A stretch of DNA of 62,668 nucleotides from JAGFIY01 sp964499285 (GTDB taxonomy: Bacteria; Bacteroidota; Ignavibacteria; Ignavibacteriales; Melioribacteraceae), in assembly GCA_964499285.1 (NCBI GenBank), contig CAZCLA010000017.1:1-62668 (forward strand). Direction: 5' to 3'. The position numbers and the translations under genes were made by a program. Shown here one piece after another: positions 1 through 9,965 of the stretch (its first letter is position 1; the number at the start of each line of letters is the position of its first letter). The notes beneath the pieces were generated by a model. That model searched no databases. It worked only from the letters and a program-made list of their open reading frames with translations, and was not told the origin of the DNA.

Positions 1-148
1 CAAAATCCTATCACTGCCTCTACTTTTGTTTCCTTGAATAACGCTGCAGAATATTTGTTAATTTATTCTTTTATTTTGTGTATCATTTCTGTAACCAATC
101 TCTGTAAATAGGCGTCATAAGGATTATTAAATAAAAGGGGAAAGAATT

Positions 149-1888
149 ATGCGTAAGATATTTTTTGTTATTTCTGCAATTGTGCTGCTGATCGGAATTG
201 TTGAACTTAACGCACAAGACAAAGCGCAAAAAATCGATGAGTTTATTCAAAAGATGGTTGAGTATGATTCATTCACAGGATCAGCACTTGTGGCTGACAG
301 CAGGGAAATAATTTTTCGGAAAGGATATTCTCTTGCAAACCGCGAATGGAATATCCCTAACAATGTCGATACAAAATTCCGTCTCGGTTCAATTACAAAA
401 CAATTTACCGCAGCAATAATTTTGAAACTTCGCGAAGAGGGCAAACTCAAACTCGAAGACAAAATTACCGATCATATTCCCTATTATAGAAAAGATACCG
501 GCGATAAGGTTACAATTCATCAACTGTTGATTCATACATCGGGAATACCGAGTTATACAAGCAATCCCAATTTCTTCCCAGAAGGAAGCATGAAAGAATT
601 TACCGTTGAAGAGTTTGTAAAAGAATACTGTTCCGGGGATTTCGCATTTGAACCCGGCACTCAATGGAGCTATAACAATTCGGGTTATTATCTGCTCGGT
701 GTAGTTATTGAAGAAATTACAGATATGACTTATGCCGAAGCGCTTCATCATTATATTTTAGATCCGCTTGGAATGAAAGAAAGCGGTTTTGATAAATCTG
801 CGGATATTCTTCCCAAACGAGCCGCGGGTTATGAGCAAATGTTTATTGAATATATTAACACACCATATATAAATATGGAACTCCCCTACGCTGCCGGATC
901 GATGTATTCTACCGTTGAAGATCTTTATAAATGGGATCAGGCGTTGTATCGACCCGGTTTTTTAACTCAAGAATCGCTCGATCTGATGTTCACTCCTTAC
1001 ATAGAAGCTATGGGCGGGCACTATGGTTACGGCTGGGGAATCGGCGAAAAAGATATTGACGGCGACGGCGAAGCTGAAAAAATTGTTAGTCACGGCGGCG
1101 GCATAAACGGATTTAATACATTGATTAAACGTGTGCCCGGAAAGGGACAACTAATAGTTCTTCTTAATAATACCGGCGGTGCTCCTCTTGATTTTATGGC
1201 AAACCAAATTACTAGTATTATCAATGACCAAGAACCTGAAGTTCCGAAAAAAGGAATAGGATTGGCAATGTACGAAAAGTATAAAGACGATGGAATTGAC
1301 GAGGCAATAACTTGGTATGATCAATTAAAAGAGAACGAAATGCTGGCAGAATTTTATACCGACCGCACTGAAATGAATTCCTTGGGATATTACTTGATGA
1401 ATAACAAAAATGATGTGAAAGCTGCCGAGAAAATATTTGAACTTAATATGAACGAATATCCTGAATGGTTTAACGCATACGACAGTTATGCTGAAGTATT
1501 AATGAAAACAGGAAATAATGAAAAAGCGATTGAATATTATAAAAAATCAGTTGATATGAATCCGAGTAATCAAAACGGAATTGATATGTTGAAGATTCTT
1601 GGTGTTGAGTATAAAAAAGAAATAATAGTCAGCGAAGATATATTAAACGAGTATGTTGGAAAGTATGAACTGGCACCAAATTTTATATTAACCGTTCGTC
1701 ACGATGCAGGTCAGCTTTTTGTACAGGCTACCGGTCAGCCGGAATTTGAAGTTTATCCTTCAAGCGAAACAGAATTTTATTTAACGGCGGTAGAAGCACA
1801 AATTAAATTTAACCGAAATGAGGAAGGAAATGTTGACAGTATAACATTATTCCAAGGCGGAAGAGAAATGCCGGGGAAGAGGTTGTAA
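149..1888 (+). CDS. Secreted beta-lactamase-family serine hydrolase with C-terminal TPR-like segment
   Basis: This is a class C beta-lactamase/penicillin-binding-protein-fold serine hydrolase. The nucleophile motif is S81-I-T-K84, the second motif is Y175-N-N177, and H315-G-G takes the place of the KTG box. Residues 1-22 form a signal peptide ending at NAQ, so it acts in the periplasm or outside the cell. After the roughly 330-residue catalytic domain comes a TPR-like helical stretch (about 370-490) and a short beta-rich tail. GGGGAAAG lies just before the ATG. Such proteins are usually esterases or peptidases rather than antibiotic-resistance enzymes; the substrate cannot be told from sequence. 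It is monocistronic and convergent with the next gene. Confidence 0.9.
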   Translation: MRKIFFVISAIVLLIGIVELNAQDKAQKIDEFIQKMVEYDSFTGSALVADSREIIFRKGYSLANREWNIPNNVDTKFRLGSITKQFTAAIILKLREEGKLKLEDKITDHIPYYRKDTGDKVTIHQLLIHTSGIPSYTSNPNFFPEGSMKEFTVEEFVKEYCSGDFAFEPGTQWSYNNSGYYLLGVVIEEITDMTYAEALHHYILDPLGMKESGFDKSADILPKRAAGYEQMFIEYINTPYINMELPYAAGSMYSTVEDLYKWDQALYRPGFLTQESLDLMFTPYIEAMGGHYGYGWGIGEKDIDGDGEAEKIVSHGGGINGFNTLIKRVPGKGQLIVLLNNTGGAPLDFMANQITSIINDQEPEVPKKGIGLAMYEKYKDDGIDEAITWYDQLKENEMLAEFYTDRTEMNSLGYYLMNNKNDVKAAEKIFELNMNEYPEWFNAYDSYAEVLMKTGNNEKAIEYYKKSVDMNPSNQNGIDMLKILGVEYKKEIIVSEDILNEYVGKYELAPNFILTVRHDAGQLFVQATGQPEFEVYPSSETEFYLTAVEAQIKFNRNEEGNVDSITLFQGGREMPGKRL

Positions 1889-1975
1889 ATAATTCCCGAA
1901 AATTCTGTGCGAAATATTCACGGCCATTTGGCAATTTAACAGTTTGACAATTGAGCAATTTTCTAATTATTCTTA

Positions 1976-2899
1976 CTAAAAATAAACACCGTAAAAAACA
2001 GCGGTGGGAGTAAATCTTATTGTTGGGGCAGGAAGGTGGATCATATTTATGAAATCAAGGAGAGTATAAAAGAAAGTATCTTTCTCCGGATTAAATATTT
2101 TCAAAAGATCATAATCAAGAGCAAGATACCATTCTTGATTTCCTAATCCTTTCCGGTTTTTGTCTATGTTCCAATTTCCTCTTTCCGTGAACATATCGGA
2201 ACCGCCGTAGCCGACCGCAAGGTTCAACCAATCCGGCCAATAAGGATCTGCCGATTCCGGAAGCAGCGAGTTTACATCAATTGAAAGCCAGAAGGTTCTT
2301 CCTTCATAATCATCCACCGGATTTCTTATCTGGTAGTATTTATCGTCGTTGTAGTTAGGCGTTATGTGCATGCTCATTTTTAGATTGAAAGGCTCAAGCG
2401 CAGGATATATTTTCTGAAGTGTAGGATAAACTGCACCGAGAGTGTTTGCGGCAAGATCAGTCCACGCAAAACCATAGGTTACAAAATACCCGTCTTTAAT
2501 TTCGATCGGGAGCATCTGCAGCCAAGCCAATCCTGTCGCAATCCAAAGCGACTGTGTTTCGGAAAAGTTTGACCATCGCGAAAGTTTATATACTATCTTA
2601 TGCAGCATTGACGTAGTCCAGAAATGCCCGAGCTTATCAACATTTAAGGAGTGATCGTACCAATCGTCGCGGAATTGAAATTTGTCGGAAGTTCTATCGT
2701 ACCATGTGTTTAGATAAAAACTCCATGCGGCTGTATTAAATGCAGCGACAGCTCCTCCGCTTATCAAAGTCCGCGATAAGCTGATGCTTTGTTGTTCAAT
2801 CTTCGAGGAATCCAAATCCGCGGTATCCTGTGCGCAAAGTGCAGTCACAGAAAAGAGAGAAAAGAAAAAGAACAAAACTATTTTTTTTACATGTTTCAT
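1976..2899 (-). CDS. DUF2279 (YfiM-like) envelope protein
   Basis: Residues about 65-170 match the DUF2279/YfiM pattern: a Asp-His-x5-Asp-Lys-x-Gly-His-type segment (DKLGHFW) followed by membrane-like helices and a DLAANTLGA motif. Residues 1-24 are a signal peptide (ALCAQ cleavage). The C-terminal half is beta-rich and ends in an aromatic residue, which suggests an outer-membrane association. Function is unknown. The start lies 4 bases after the stop of the DUF1207 gene, so the two are almost certainly one operon. Confidence 0.8.
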   Translation of the reverse strand: MKHVKKIVLFFFFSLFSVTALCAQDTADLDSSKIEQQSISLSRTLISGGAVAAFNTAAWSFYLNTWYDRTSDKFQFRDDWYDHSLNVDKLGHFWTTSMLHKIVYKLSRWSNFSETQSLWIATGLAWLQMLPIEIKDGYFVTYGFAWTDLAANTLGAVYPTLQKIYPALEPFNLKMSMHITPNYNDDKYYQIRNPVDDYEGRTFWLSIDVNSLLPESADPYWPDWLNLAVGYGGSDMFTERGNWNIDKNRKGLGNQEWYLALDYDLLKIFNPEKDTFFYTLLDFINMIHLPAPTIRFTPTAVFYGVYF

Positions 2900-2903
2900 T
2901 TTG

Positions 2904-3770
2904 TTACTGAAGCTCTAAAAAGCACCCGATTCCGTAATCGGCAATCCTTTCAAAATAATATTCGCTGTAAAAATTATTTCCTCTGTAGTAGGAAAGATAG
3001 AACATAATTCCTTTGCCGAGCCAATCGCCCGATTTTATTCCAAACAAACCGTTGAACGAAAGTCTGTATTTTGGAGTTCCATCTATTCGAAAGTTGGCGG
3101 CAAAAAAGAGATGTGTCTCTTCGTCCATAATATTTCCAAGAGCATTTTTGAAGGCAAGTTCTGCCCCGGCTTTTGCAAAATAGTTTGTGAATTCTCCTTC
3201 AGGGAAAAATCTTATTCTGTACGAGGGACTTCCGTAAATGCGAAATACTGTGTTCTCGGAATAACTTTCATATGCCGTTGTAAACTCCATGAATTCCTGC
3301 GTAAGATTAAACGGTTCGGTTTTATAAAATCGTCTTTCGTTTTCTTCGTCAAAATGTTCGTCAACAAGGTGGGAGCTGTTATGCATCAATCTTAATCTTA
3401 AAAAAAGAGTGCTTGATTCGTAGCTGTTGGAATAAACCCAGTTGAGTCCGTAAAGTGCATCGATATTGTCGACATTTATTTCAAGATTTTCCACAAAGTT
3501 GAACTGCGCGTAAGCCGAGATGTCCACACCAAAAGTTAACCTCGAGTTTTCATCTAAACCAAAAGAGATAACATCAAAGCTTTGACCGAGATTAAAATTT
3601 ACATGATCATTCTTCGGGATGTAAACTATGCCGGTTCTTGGTTCCTGATAATCAGCGCGTATTGGTTTAAAGTGGAGTTCGTCCGGGAAATAATCTATCG
3701 ATTGATCTTGAGCAGAAAGTTGTACTGAAATCAATAGTACCGTAATAGAGAATAATAATAATTTATTCAT
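2904..3770 (-). CDS. DUF1207 outer-membrane-type protein
   Basis: A predicted secreted beta-rich protein (signal peptide residues 1-20, LSAQ). Its N-terminus carries the DUF1207 hallmark: an FPDELHFKP segment, then ADYQEPRTG and a GQSFDV region. Many alternating hydrophobic/aromatic strands suggest a small beta-barrel. The family has no assigned function. It is the first gene of a two-gene minus-strand operon with the DUF2279 gene and is divergent from the M28 peptidase across a 194-base region. Confidence 0.75.
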   Translation of the reverse strand: MNKLLLFSITVLLISVQLSAQDQSIDYFPDELHFKPIRADYQEPRTGIVYIPKNDHVNFNLGQSFDVISFGLDENSRLTFGVDISAYAQFNFVENLEINVDNIDALYGLNWVYSNSYESSTLFLRLRLMHNSSHLVDEHFDEENERRFYKTEPFNLTQEFMEFTTAYESYSENTVFRIYGSPSYRIRFFPEGEFTNYFAKAGAELAFKNALGNIMDEETHLFFAANFRIDGTPKYRLSFNGLFGIKSGDWLGKGIMFYLSYYRGNNFYSEYYFERIADYGIGCFLELQ

Positions 3771-3964
3771 ATCATCCGAAAAATCTGATTAAAGCGTAAA
3801 AATATCACAAAAAAACCAAAGTTGGTGTTATTTTTATCTTTGAAGTAAAAATTTTTGACAGAGCAATAATAATTTATTTTCTCAAATAATTGTTTGATAA
3901 ATTTCAAAACAATCATTTGCTCATTTCGTCAAAAATAATCAGCATATAATACTTTGAGGATGTA

Positions 3965-5518
3965 ATGAAAAATAAAATAATGCTTTCGTTATTATTAACA
4001 CTTCTTTTATCCGCCTTTGTTTTCCCTCAAGACTTGTCGGAAAATTTGAAGGAAGCCGCTGTACTTAGAATGAAAACCAATCTCGAATATTTTGCGTCTG
4101 ACGAGCTTGAAGGACGAGAAACCGGATCGGAGGGGATTAGAAAAACGGCGGAACATATCGCCGATATTTTTGAAGAATACGATGTAAAACCTTACGGCGA
4201 CGAAGGCACTTATTTTCAAAATTTTACTTTGATAGGAAGCCGCTTTGATAAGGAATCAAACATCTCGGTTTACGATGATAAAAACAATATTCTTTCTAAG
4301 CTGATGATCGGTGAATCAATAATTTCTATGCCGAATATGCTGGGTGATGCCGAAAAAATGAACACAGCTTTCCCGATTGTGTTTGCAGGCTATGGCATCA
4401 ATGCGGAGGAATATCAGTACAGTGATTATCTAGACTTAGATGTGAAGGGAAAAATTGTTATTGTATTTATGGGAGAACCATACAGCGAAAATCCGGAGTT
4501 CTTCGATGCCGAAAAAAATACCAACTATGCAGGATTCAGGCATAAGATTGAAGCGGCTCAAAAGCATGGAGCGCAGGGGATTATTCTCATTCCGGATGAA
4601 CAGTATCTTCAATACTGGAGCTTCATCTCAAACATGGCTCTTAACGAAACATTATCAAGACCAAACGAAAACGATGAGCCCAACAGTTCGATACCGGCAG
4701 TTATGATATCTATTGACGGTGCTGCTGAGATTTTTAATGGAGAAGAATCATCGTTTGATGAATTAAAAAGTTTAATCGATGAAAAAGATATTCCGCGCGG
4801 ATTTGATTTAAAGAAAAGTACTTCGATAAATCTGAAAGTTATCGAGAATGAAAAAATCGTTCGAAACGTAGTCGGTATAATTGAAGGGAATGATTCTCAA
4901 TTGAAGAATCAGTATGTAACAATTGGGGCACATATGGATCATGTGGGTGTTATGAACGATGAGGTTTTCAACGGTGCGGATGATAACGCTTCGGGGACTG
5001 TTGCAGCAGTTGAAGCAGCATGCCGTCTTGCAAAAGAAGGAGACAATAAGAGATCGATAATTACCGTTCTTTATACCGGCGAGGAAAAAGGTTTGATCGG
5101 TTCGCAATATTTTGTTGAAAATTTTAAAAATCTTGAAAACATTATTGCCAACATAAATTTGGATATGGTAGGACGAGGCGCTGTGGATTCAATTTTCTGC
5201 ATAGGATCGGACAGAGTTAGTTCGGAACTTACGGAGATTATTGATAAGGCAAATGAACAATCGGCTAACTTTTATTTAGATTACTCCCTGTCAGACACAA
5301 GATTGTTCATGCAGAGCGATCATTACAGTTTTGCTAAACAAAACATTCCGGTAGCATTCTTCTTTGATAATATGAGTGACGATCTTCACAGACCATCCGA
5401 TGATTTTGATAAAATAAATTATGATAAAATCTACAAAACAACTTTGCTTGTTGAAGACATTGTTTCAATGCTGTCCAACAGGAATGAAAGATTAAAAATT
5501 AATCCGACCGAAGAGTAA
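3965..5518 (+). CDS. Secreted M28-family zinc aminopeptidase with PA domain
   Basis: Residues 1-21 are a signal peptide (VFPQ). A PA-type insert spans about 115-260. The M28 catalytic domain has every expected metal or catalytic residue: H323 and D325 (GAHMDH), D340 (ADDNASG), E373-E374 (TGEEKG), D400 (NLDMVG) and H475 (DLHRPSD). It should release N-terminal residues from peptides in the periplasm or outside the cell. A second, similar M28 gene lies at 59435. GAGGATGTA precedes the ATG. Confidence 0.92.
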   Translation: MKNKIMLSLLLTLLLSAFVFPQDLSENLKEAAVLRMKTNLEYFASDELEGRETGSEGIRKTAEHIADIFEEYDVKPYGDEGTYFQNFTLIGSRFDKESNISVYDDKNNILSKLMIGESIISMPNMLGDAEKMNTAFPIVFAGYGINAEEYQYSDYLDLDVKGKIVIVFMGEPYSENPEFFDAEKNTNYAGFRHKIEAAQKHGAQGIILIPDEQYLQYWSFISNMALNETLSRPNENDEPNSSIPAVMISIDGAAEIFNGEESSFDELKSLIDEKDIPRGFDLKKSTSINLKVIENEKIVRNVVGIIEGNDSQLKNQYVTIGAHMDHVGVMNDEVFNGADDNASGTVAAVEAACRLAKEGDNKRSIITVLYTGEEKGLIGSQYFVENFKNLENIIANINLDMVGRGAVDSIFCIGSDRVSSELTEIIDKANEQSANFYLDYSLSDTRLFMQSDHYSFAKQNIPVAFFFDNMSDDLHRPSDDFDKINYDKIYKTTLLVEDIVSMLSNRNERLKINPTEE

Positions 5519-5534
5519 AAAGAGTTAGTATTAA

Positions 5535-5579
5535 CCGGGACTATACGTCCCGGAGTATTTTAGATTTGCTTCTAAAATA
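5535..5579. terminator. Two stem-loops between convergent genes
   Basis: A 7-bp stem (CCGGGAC, 5535-5541, with GTCCCGG, 5547-5553) is followed by a 9-bp A+T-rich stem (TATTTTAGA, 5556-5564, with TCTAAAATA, 5571-5579). They fill the 63-base space between the M28 gene and the desaturase, so they may end transcripts from both sides. Neither has a long T-run. Confidence 0.5.
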
Positions 5580-5581
5580 TT

Positions 5582-6577
5582 TCAATCCATTACAACAATT
5601 CGATTATAAATCAACTCCAACGAAAACGATTTTTTAACCGTACGATGTTCAATATATTCAGCCGCTTTTTCAAGTCGTTTGGGAATAGCCATAATTTTTT
5701 CCTGTGCTTTTCTTCCTGCTTCGTTCAACCCGGTTAAAATTTCTATTTTCCATGCGTTTATTGCTTCCTCAACAATTTTTTTATAATCACGCGGACCATA
5801 AATGCCTGCTCTTCTAACAATATCAGCCATTTCTCTAAAATTCGGCATTGATATTCCCGGCATATCGATCGCCGGCATAATTGCAAGTGCGGACTGCAGT
5901 GCACGGTTCGGATCAATTCTTAAAATTTCTTTAAAAACATTTCTGTAAAAGATGAAATGTTTTGCTTCATCGGCGGCAATTTTTCCGAGTATTCCGTTAA
6001 TTAAGGGTTCTTCTTCGCCGATATATGTTCCGCTGTTTTTATGAGAATACTGAGTTGCTCGTTCCTGCAGCGTTGTATAAACAAAAACTCGATAAGGATC
6101 TTTATCCCAATCCGGTGAAAATCCTTTTTCGACATAAGCGTACTGCATTTGTTCAAGGTGGGAAAAATTAAAAAGCCTGCTGTCCCTTGCATAATCTCGA
6201 AGTATGTTTCCGTGTCTGTCCTCTTCTGCTGTCCACAGATTATTCCATTTTGCCCAAAAACTTTCATCACCAAGATATTTAGCAATCAATCTATGAAAGT
6301 GAGGAAGCCCTTCTTCGGTAATCAGATTGAGCCCAATAGCTACTCTTGCGCTGTCCTTTATTCCACGAACACGTTCACGGAGTTTAGAAATAACCGACTC
6401 TTTGTTGTCATCGCTTTTTTCATCTGCAGGAAGAAAATCACTTGAGAACCAAAGTTTTCTTTTATCTAGATGCTGTCCCATCCATTCTTTAACTTTATTT
6501 TCTAAAAGTGCCAAAACCTCGGACTTCGATTCGCCTTCATAATTTTCTGTATTAGTTGATTTATCCATTATTTCCAT
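5582..6577 (-). CDS. Acyl-ACP desaturase (ferritin-like di-iron, soluble type)
   Basis: A soluble fatty acyl-ACP desaturase that introduces a double bond into acyl chains using O2 and reduced ferredoxin. The two di-iron motifs are clear: E119-D-R-H122 (EEDRH) and D203-E204-A-K-H207, with E88 and E172 as the other expected ligands. Length (331 aa) fits bacterial members. The first ATG is used here; an ATG at codon 4 is equally possible because neither has a strong SD. The O2 requirement suggests that the organism meets oxygen at least sometimes. It stands alone, convergent with the M28 gene. Confidence 0.88.
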   Translation of the reverse strand: MEIMDKSTNTENYEGESKSEVLALLENKVKEWMGQHLDKRKLWFSSDFLPADEKSDDNKESVISKLRERVRGIKDSARVAIGLNLITEEGLPHFHRLIAKYLGDESFWAKWNNLWTAEEDRHGNILRDYARDSRLFNFSHLEQMQYAYVEKGFSPDWDKDPYRVFVYTTLQERATQYSHKNSGTYIGEEEPLINGILGKIAADEAKHFIFYRNVFKEILRIDPNRALQSALAIMPAIDMPGISMPNFREMADIVRRAGIYGPRDYKKIVEEAINAWKIEILTGLNEAGRKAQEKIMAIPKRLEKAAEYIEHRTVKKSFSLELIYNRIVVMD

Positions 6578-6766
6578 TTATTGTTTCTCGGTTTATTCAG
6601 ATAGTTAGTTTTTTAATTAACAACCGGATCAGTTAAAGTGAAACTTAGGATGAGCTTCGGATAACACTTATGCGGATGTTGTGTCCTAATTTAGCCTCTA
6701 ATGCAACACGAGTCAAATAATAATTCAATGAAAAGGAAAAAGTACAGGTAAAAAAATGATTAAATA

Positions 6767-8572
6767 CTAAAGCTTTCCCAAGTTATATCTTTTTCGTTCG
6801 TTCGGATCGAGATACAATTTTCGTAATCTTATAGATTTAGGAGTTACCTCAACCATCTCGTCATCTTGAATATATTCCAATGCTTCCTCGAGGGAGAATT
6901 TTATAGCTGGTGCAATTTTAGCGGCTTTATCTGCTCCGGAAGCTCTCATATTTGTAAGTTTCTTTCCCCGCTGTACGTTTACTTCCAGATCATTGTCTTT
7001 ATTGTTCTCGCCGATAATTTGTCCCTTGTAAATAACCTCGCCGGGATCAACAAAGAATTTTCCTCTGTCCTGAAGCGAATCAATTGCATATGCGGTTGCC
7101 GGACCTTCTTCCATCGAAATTAAGACACCGTTTGATTTACCGCCGATTGAGCCTTTGAAATATTCGTATTGATAAAAACGATGGTTAATAACTGCTTCGC
7201 CTGCGGTCGCTGTTAATAGTTTTGTACGCAATCCCATTATTCCACGCGAAGGTATATGAAACTCAAGTTTCTGCATCGATCCTTTATTTTCCATTTTTAC
7301 CATTTCACCCTTGCGTTGACCAACAATTTCAATTACTTTTCCTGCGGACTCCGAAGGAACGTCGACAACTAAAACTTCTATCGGCTCGGCTTTTTTTCCA
7401 TCTATTTCTTTATAGATAACTTTTGGTTCGCGTATTTGGAGTTCGTAGCCTTCACGGCGCATGTTCTCAATTAATATCGAAAGGTGCAGAATTCCTCTTC
7501 CTGAAACTTTATATGCATCCGGAGAATTTGTCTCTTGCACTCTGAGGGCAACATTGCTTTCAAGTTCTTTATAAAGTCTTTCACGAAGATGACGTGAAGT
7601 AACATATTTTCCTTCCTTGCCATAAAATGGGGAGTTGTTTACGGTAAAAGTCATGCTTATTGTTGGTTCGTCAATCGAAATAATCGGAAGCGGTTCAGGG
7701 TTTTCGGAGTTTGCGAGAGTGTCGCCAATGTTAATGTCTTCAATTCCTACCAAAGCGCAAATATCGCCGCAGTAAACTTCATCTATTTCGTTTCTTGTAA
7801 GTCCTTCGAAAACAAACAACTGTTTTATCTGTGCGGGGTGTATGGTGCCGTCTCTTTTAATCAAAGAAAGACCATCGTTTTTCCTGAGAGTTCCTCTGAA
7901 CACGCGTCCGATTCCAATTCTACCTACGTAAGAATTGTAATCTAATGTCGTGATTTGAATTTGCAAGGGACCCTCTTGAATGGGCGGTGAAGGAATTTTT
8001 TCTATTATTGTTTCAATCAAGGGAGTCAAGTCTTTTCGTTCATCATTTAAATTTTTCAATGCCCAGCCGTCACGCCCGCTCGCAAAAACAAAAGGAAAGT
8101 CAAGTTGATCCTCATCTGCGCCGAGATCAATGAACAAATCGTACACTTCATCAAGTACTTCCTCAGGGCGGTTATCGGGTCTGTCGATTTTATTTATAAC
8201 AACAATTGGTTTAAGATGAAGATGAAGTGCTTTTTCCAAAACGAAACGCGTCTGCGGCATCGGTCCTTCGAAAGAGTCCACAAGCAGAAGAACCCCGTCT
8301 GCCATCTTCAATACCCTTTCCACCTCACCGCCAAAATCAGCGTGACCGGGAGTATCAATAAGGTTTATTTTAAAATCTTTATAAGGAATACTTATGTTTT
8401 TTGATAAAATTGTAATTCCTCGTTCGCGTTCAAGATCATTCGAATCTAAAAACTGATCCCGCACGACCTGGTTTTTTCTGAACACATTGCATTGTTTCAA
8501 GAGTTGATCGACCAGAGTTGTCTTTCCGTGATCAACATGTGCAATTATTGCTATATTTCTAAGCTGTTTCAA
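6767..8572 (-). CDS. typA: Ribosome-associated translational GTPase TypA/BipA
   Basis: An EF-G-like GTPase of 601 residues, the usual TypA length. The P-loop (AHVDHGKTT), the DTPGHADFGGEVERVL switch II region and NKIDRPD are all present, followed by domains II, III and V and the BipA-specific C-terminal domain. It acts on ribosomes in stress and low-temperature ribosome assembly. The reading frame can be extended to a TTG at 8584, but a TTG at 8572 lies six bases after a GAGG (complement of 8579-8582) and gives the typical KQLRNIAIIAHVDHGK start, so I prefer 8572. Confidence 0.95.
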   Translation of the reverse strand: MKQLRNIAIIAHVDHGKTTLVDQLLKQCNVFRKNQVVRDQFLDSNDLERERGITILSKNISIPYKDFKINLIDTPGHADFGGEVERVLKMADGVLLLVDSFEGPMPQTRFVLEKALHLHLKPIVVINKIDRPDNRPEEVLDEVYDLFIDLGADEDQLDFPFVFASGRDGWALKNLNDERKDLTPLIETIIEKIPSPPIQEGPLQIQITTLDYNSYVGRIGIGRVFRGTLRKNDGLSLIKRDGTIHPAQIKQLFVFEGLTRNEIDEVYCGDICALVGIEDINIGDTLANSENPEPLPIISIDEPTISMTFTVNNSPFYGKEGKYVTSRHLRERLYKELESNVALRVQETNSPDAYKVSGRGILHLSILIENMRREGYELQIREPKVIYKEIDGKKAEPIEVLVVDVPSESAGKVIEIVGQRKGEMVKMENKGSMQKLEFHIPSRGIMGLRTKLLTATAGEAVINHRFYQYEYFKGSIGGKSNGVLISMEEGPATAYAIDSLQDRGKFFVDPGEVIYKGQIIGENNKDNDLEVNVQRGKKLTNMRASGADKAAKIAPAIKFSLEEALEYIQDDEMVEVTPKSIRLRKLYLDPNERKRYNLGKL

Positions 8573-8604
8573 TTTTTTCCTCAATTACAAAAAATAAAGA
8601 AGGG

Positions 8605-8632
8605 CAAATATACGGAAAGCAGGTCATTCAAA
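8605..8632 (-). promoter_or_regulatory. Bacteroidota-type promoter upstream of typA
   Basis: Reading the minus strand, TTTG (8632-8629) is followed after 16 bases by TATATTTG (8612-8605). This matches the Bacteroidota -33 (TTTG) / -7 (TAnnTTTG) pattern, with a slightly short spacer. It lies 33 bases ahead of the chosen typA start. Confidence 0.5.
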
Positions 8633-8677
8633 CTACAGTTTTATTTAGTGCAGATAGAATTAGTTGATTTGAAGAAT

Positions 8678-9682
8678 CTATTCCAAATTAAACAAAGCTT
8701 TCAATGAGATGTGATCCGAAATGCTGTTCCCTTTAATATCTTTAACATCTTCAACACCGCTGTCTATTAAAGTTATTTGTTTTAATTCAATATCACTTAT
8801 TTTATCGTATGCAAAAATATAATCGAATCTTCTGGATGGTCTTCCCTGACGGAAAACAAATGTATATTCCTCATTTGTTCCGTGATATTCTTTGTGTAAA
8901 TCCCGCGGGTTTCCCAATATTTGACGCATCGAGTTAAATCTCTCTACGCTGTAAGCATTTGAGTTAAAATCCCCTGCCAACAATACGGCAAGATTTTTCG
9001 GTTCAACAAGCTTGGTTTCAATTATCTTCTTCACCGATGCTGCAATGAAGCCTTTTATCTGCTCAAGCTGAAATTCTTTATGTTCAGTTGTTCCAAGAGC
9101 CTGAACGTGTGTTCCAAAGAGAAAAATATGAGAAGAATCGTTAATGGAAAAAAGTGTCCCCATCACGGATTTGTTCGCAAGGTAATCATGTGATCTCGAA
9201 TATTCTTTATCTAGAACCATATGCACTACGCCGTTCGAATTATTAATTTCGCTTCCAAAATCAACATCGGAAAGATCTACCCTTGGATATGTGCTCATCA
9301 TGAAAAGTCCCGAATCCTGAAATATAAATTCAGGCACCGAAACATAATCCACCCTTGAAATTATCGTTCCAAAATAATTTGTATCGGTCTTTTCTACAAT
9401 TTCGCATCTTGTGCTTTCGTCAAAAAGTTCTTGAAACACAACGAAATTAAATTTGCCGCGGTTTATAAAATCCATCAAGCTATCAACTTGAGTTTCTTCC
9501 TTATCGTAAATTGCTTTTATGTTGTAAGTAACAATACTTATATTGCTGTCGTTTTGTTGTTCTTTAAAATAAGTGTTGTTCGTTGTTAAGAAATCGACAG
9601 AAGAACACGACATAAGCATCAGTGTAAAAACTGCAATGAAAGGGAGACCGAAAAATATTTTTGTTTTATAATTTATTCGCAT
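8678..9682 (-). CDS. Lipoprotein of the endonuclease/exonuclease/phosphatase (DNase I-like) family
   Basis: The N-terminus is a lipoprotein signal with lipid-attachment Cys26 (LMSC). The mature part has the DNase I-like fold motifs: NIKAIYD, FQELFDE (metal Glu), a GTHVQALG block, GDFNSN (catalytic Asp/Asn) and a terminal SDH (ISDHISL). This combination resembles neutral sphingomyelinase-like or nuclease-like secreted phosphodiesterases. Whether it cuts DNA, phospholipids or another phosphodiester cannot be read from sequence. It is divergent from the 5'-nucleotidase-type gene. Confidence 0.85.
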   Translation of the reverse strand: MRINYKTKIFFGLPFIAVFTLMLMSCSSVDFLTTNNTYFKEQQNDSNISIVTYNIKAIYDKEETQVDSLMDFINRGKFNFVVFQELFDESTRCEIVEKTDTNYFGTIISRVDYVSVPEFIFQDSGLFMMSTYPRVDLSDVDFGSEINNSNGVVHMVLDKEYSRSHDYLANKSVMGTLFSINDSSHIFLFGTHVQALGTTEHKEFQLEQIKGFIAASVKKIIETKLVEPKNLAVLLAGDFNSNAYSVERFNSMRQILGNPRDLHKEYHGTNEEYTFVFRQGRPSRRFDYIFAYDKISDIELKQITLIDSGVEDVKDIKGNSISDHISLKALFNLE

Positions 9683-9776
9683 TTGTATGAAAGATTTAGG
9701 AAAAAAAATAGTGATAATTTTAAAATCCTTTCAACTAAATAGTCACTTTCAAGAATAAAATTTAGCCTCTTACCCG

Positions 9777-9799
9777 CAAGGAACAAATTTTGTTCCTTG
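9777..9799. promoter_or_regulatory. Terminator-like hairpin in a divergent intergenic region
   Basis: CAAGGAACAA (9777-9786) and its complement TTGTTCCTTG (9790-9799) form a 10-bp stem with a three-base loop (ATT), then ATA and eight Ts. The genes on each side point away from it, so it cannot end either of them as annotated. It could be the terminator of an unrecognised small RNA read rightward, or an operator-like dyad. A TATATTTG -7-like box for the 9966 gene follows at 9892-9899. Confidence 0.5.
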
Positions 9800-9965
9800 A
9801 TATTTTTTTTACGTTAGCAAAAATAAGGATCCAAAACATTGGTTTCTGAAAACAGATACTTATAAATTTCGAATAATTACTTACGGTGTGTTATATTTGC
9901 TCTGTTTACTTACATAGGATTTCAAACTAAATTAATAGTTAAATCAAAATCCATCTGGCAATTTT

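Noticed and set aside
149..1888. Reading the first gene as an antibiotic-resistance beta-lactamase
   Set aside because: The fold is shared by many esterases and peptidases, and the TPR-like tail is not seen in resistance enzymes.
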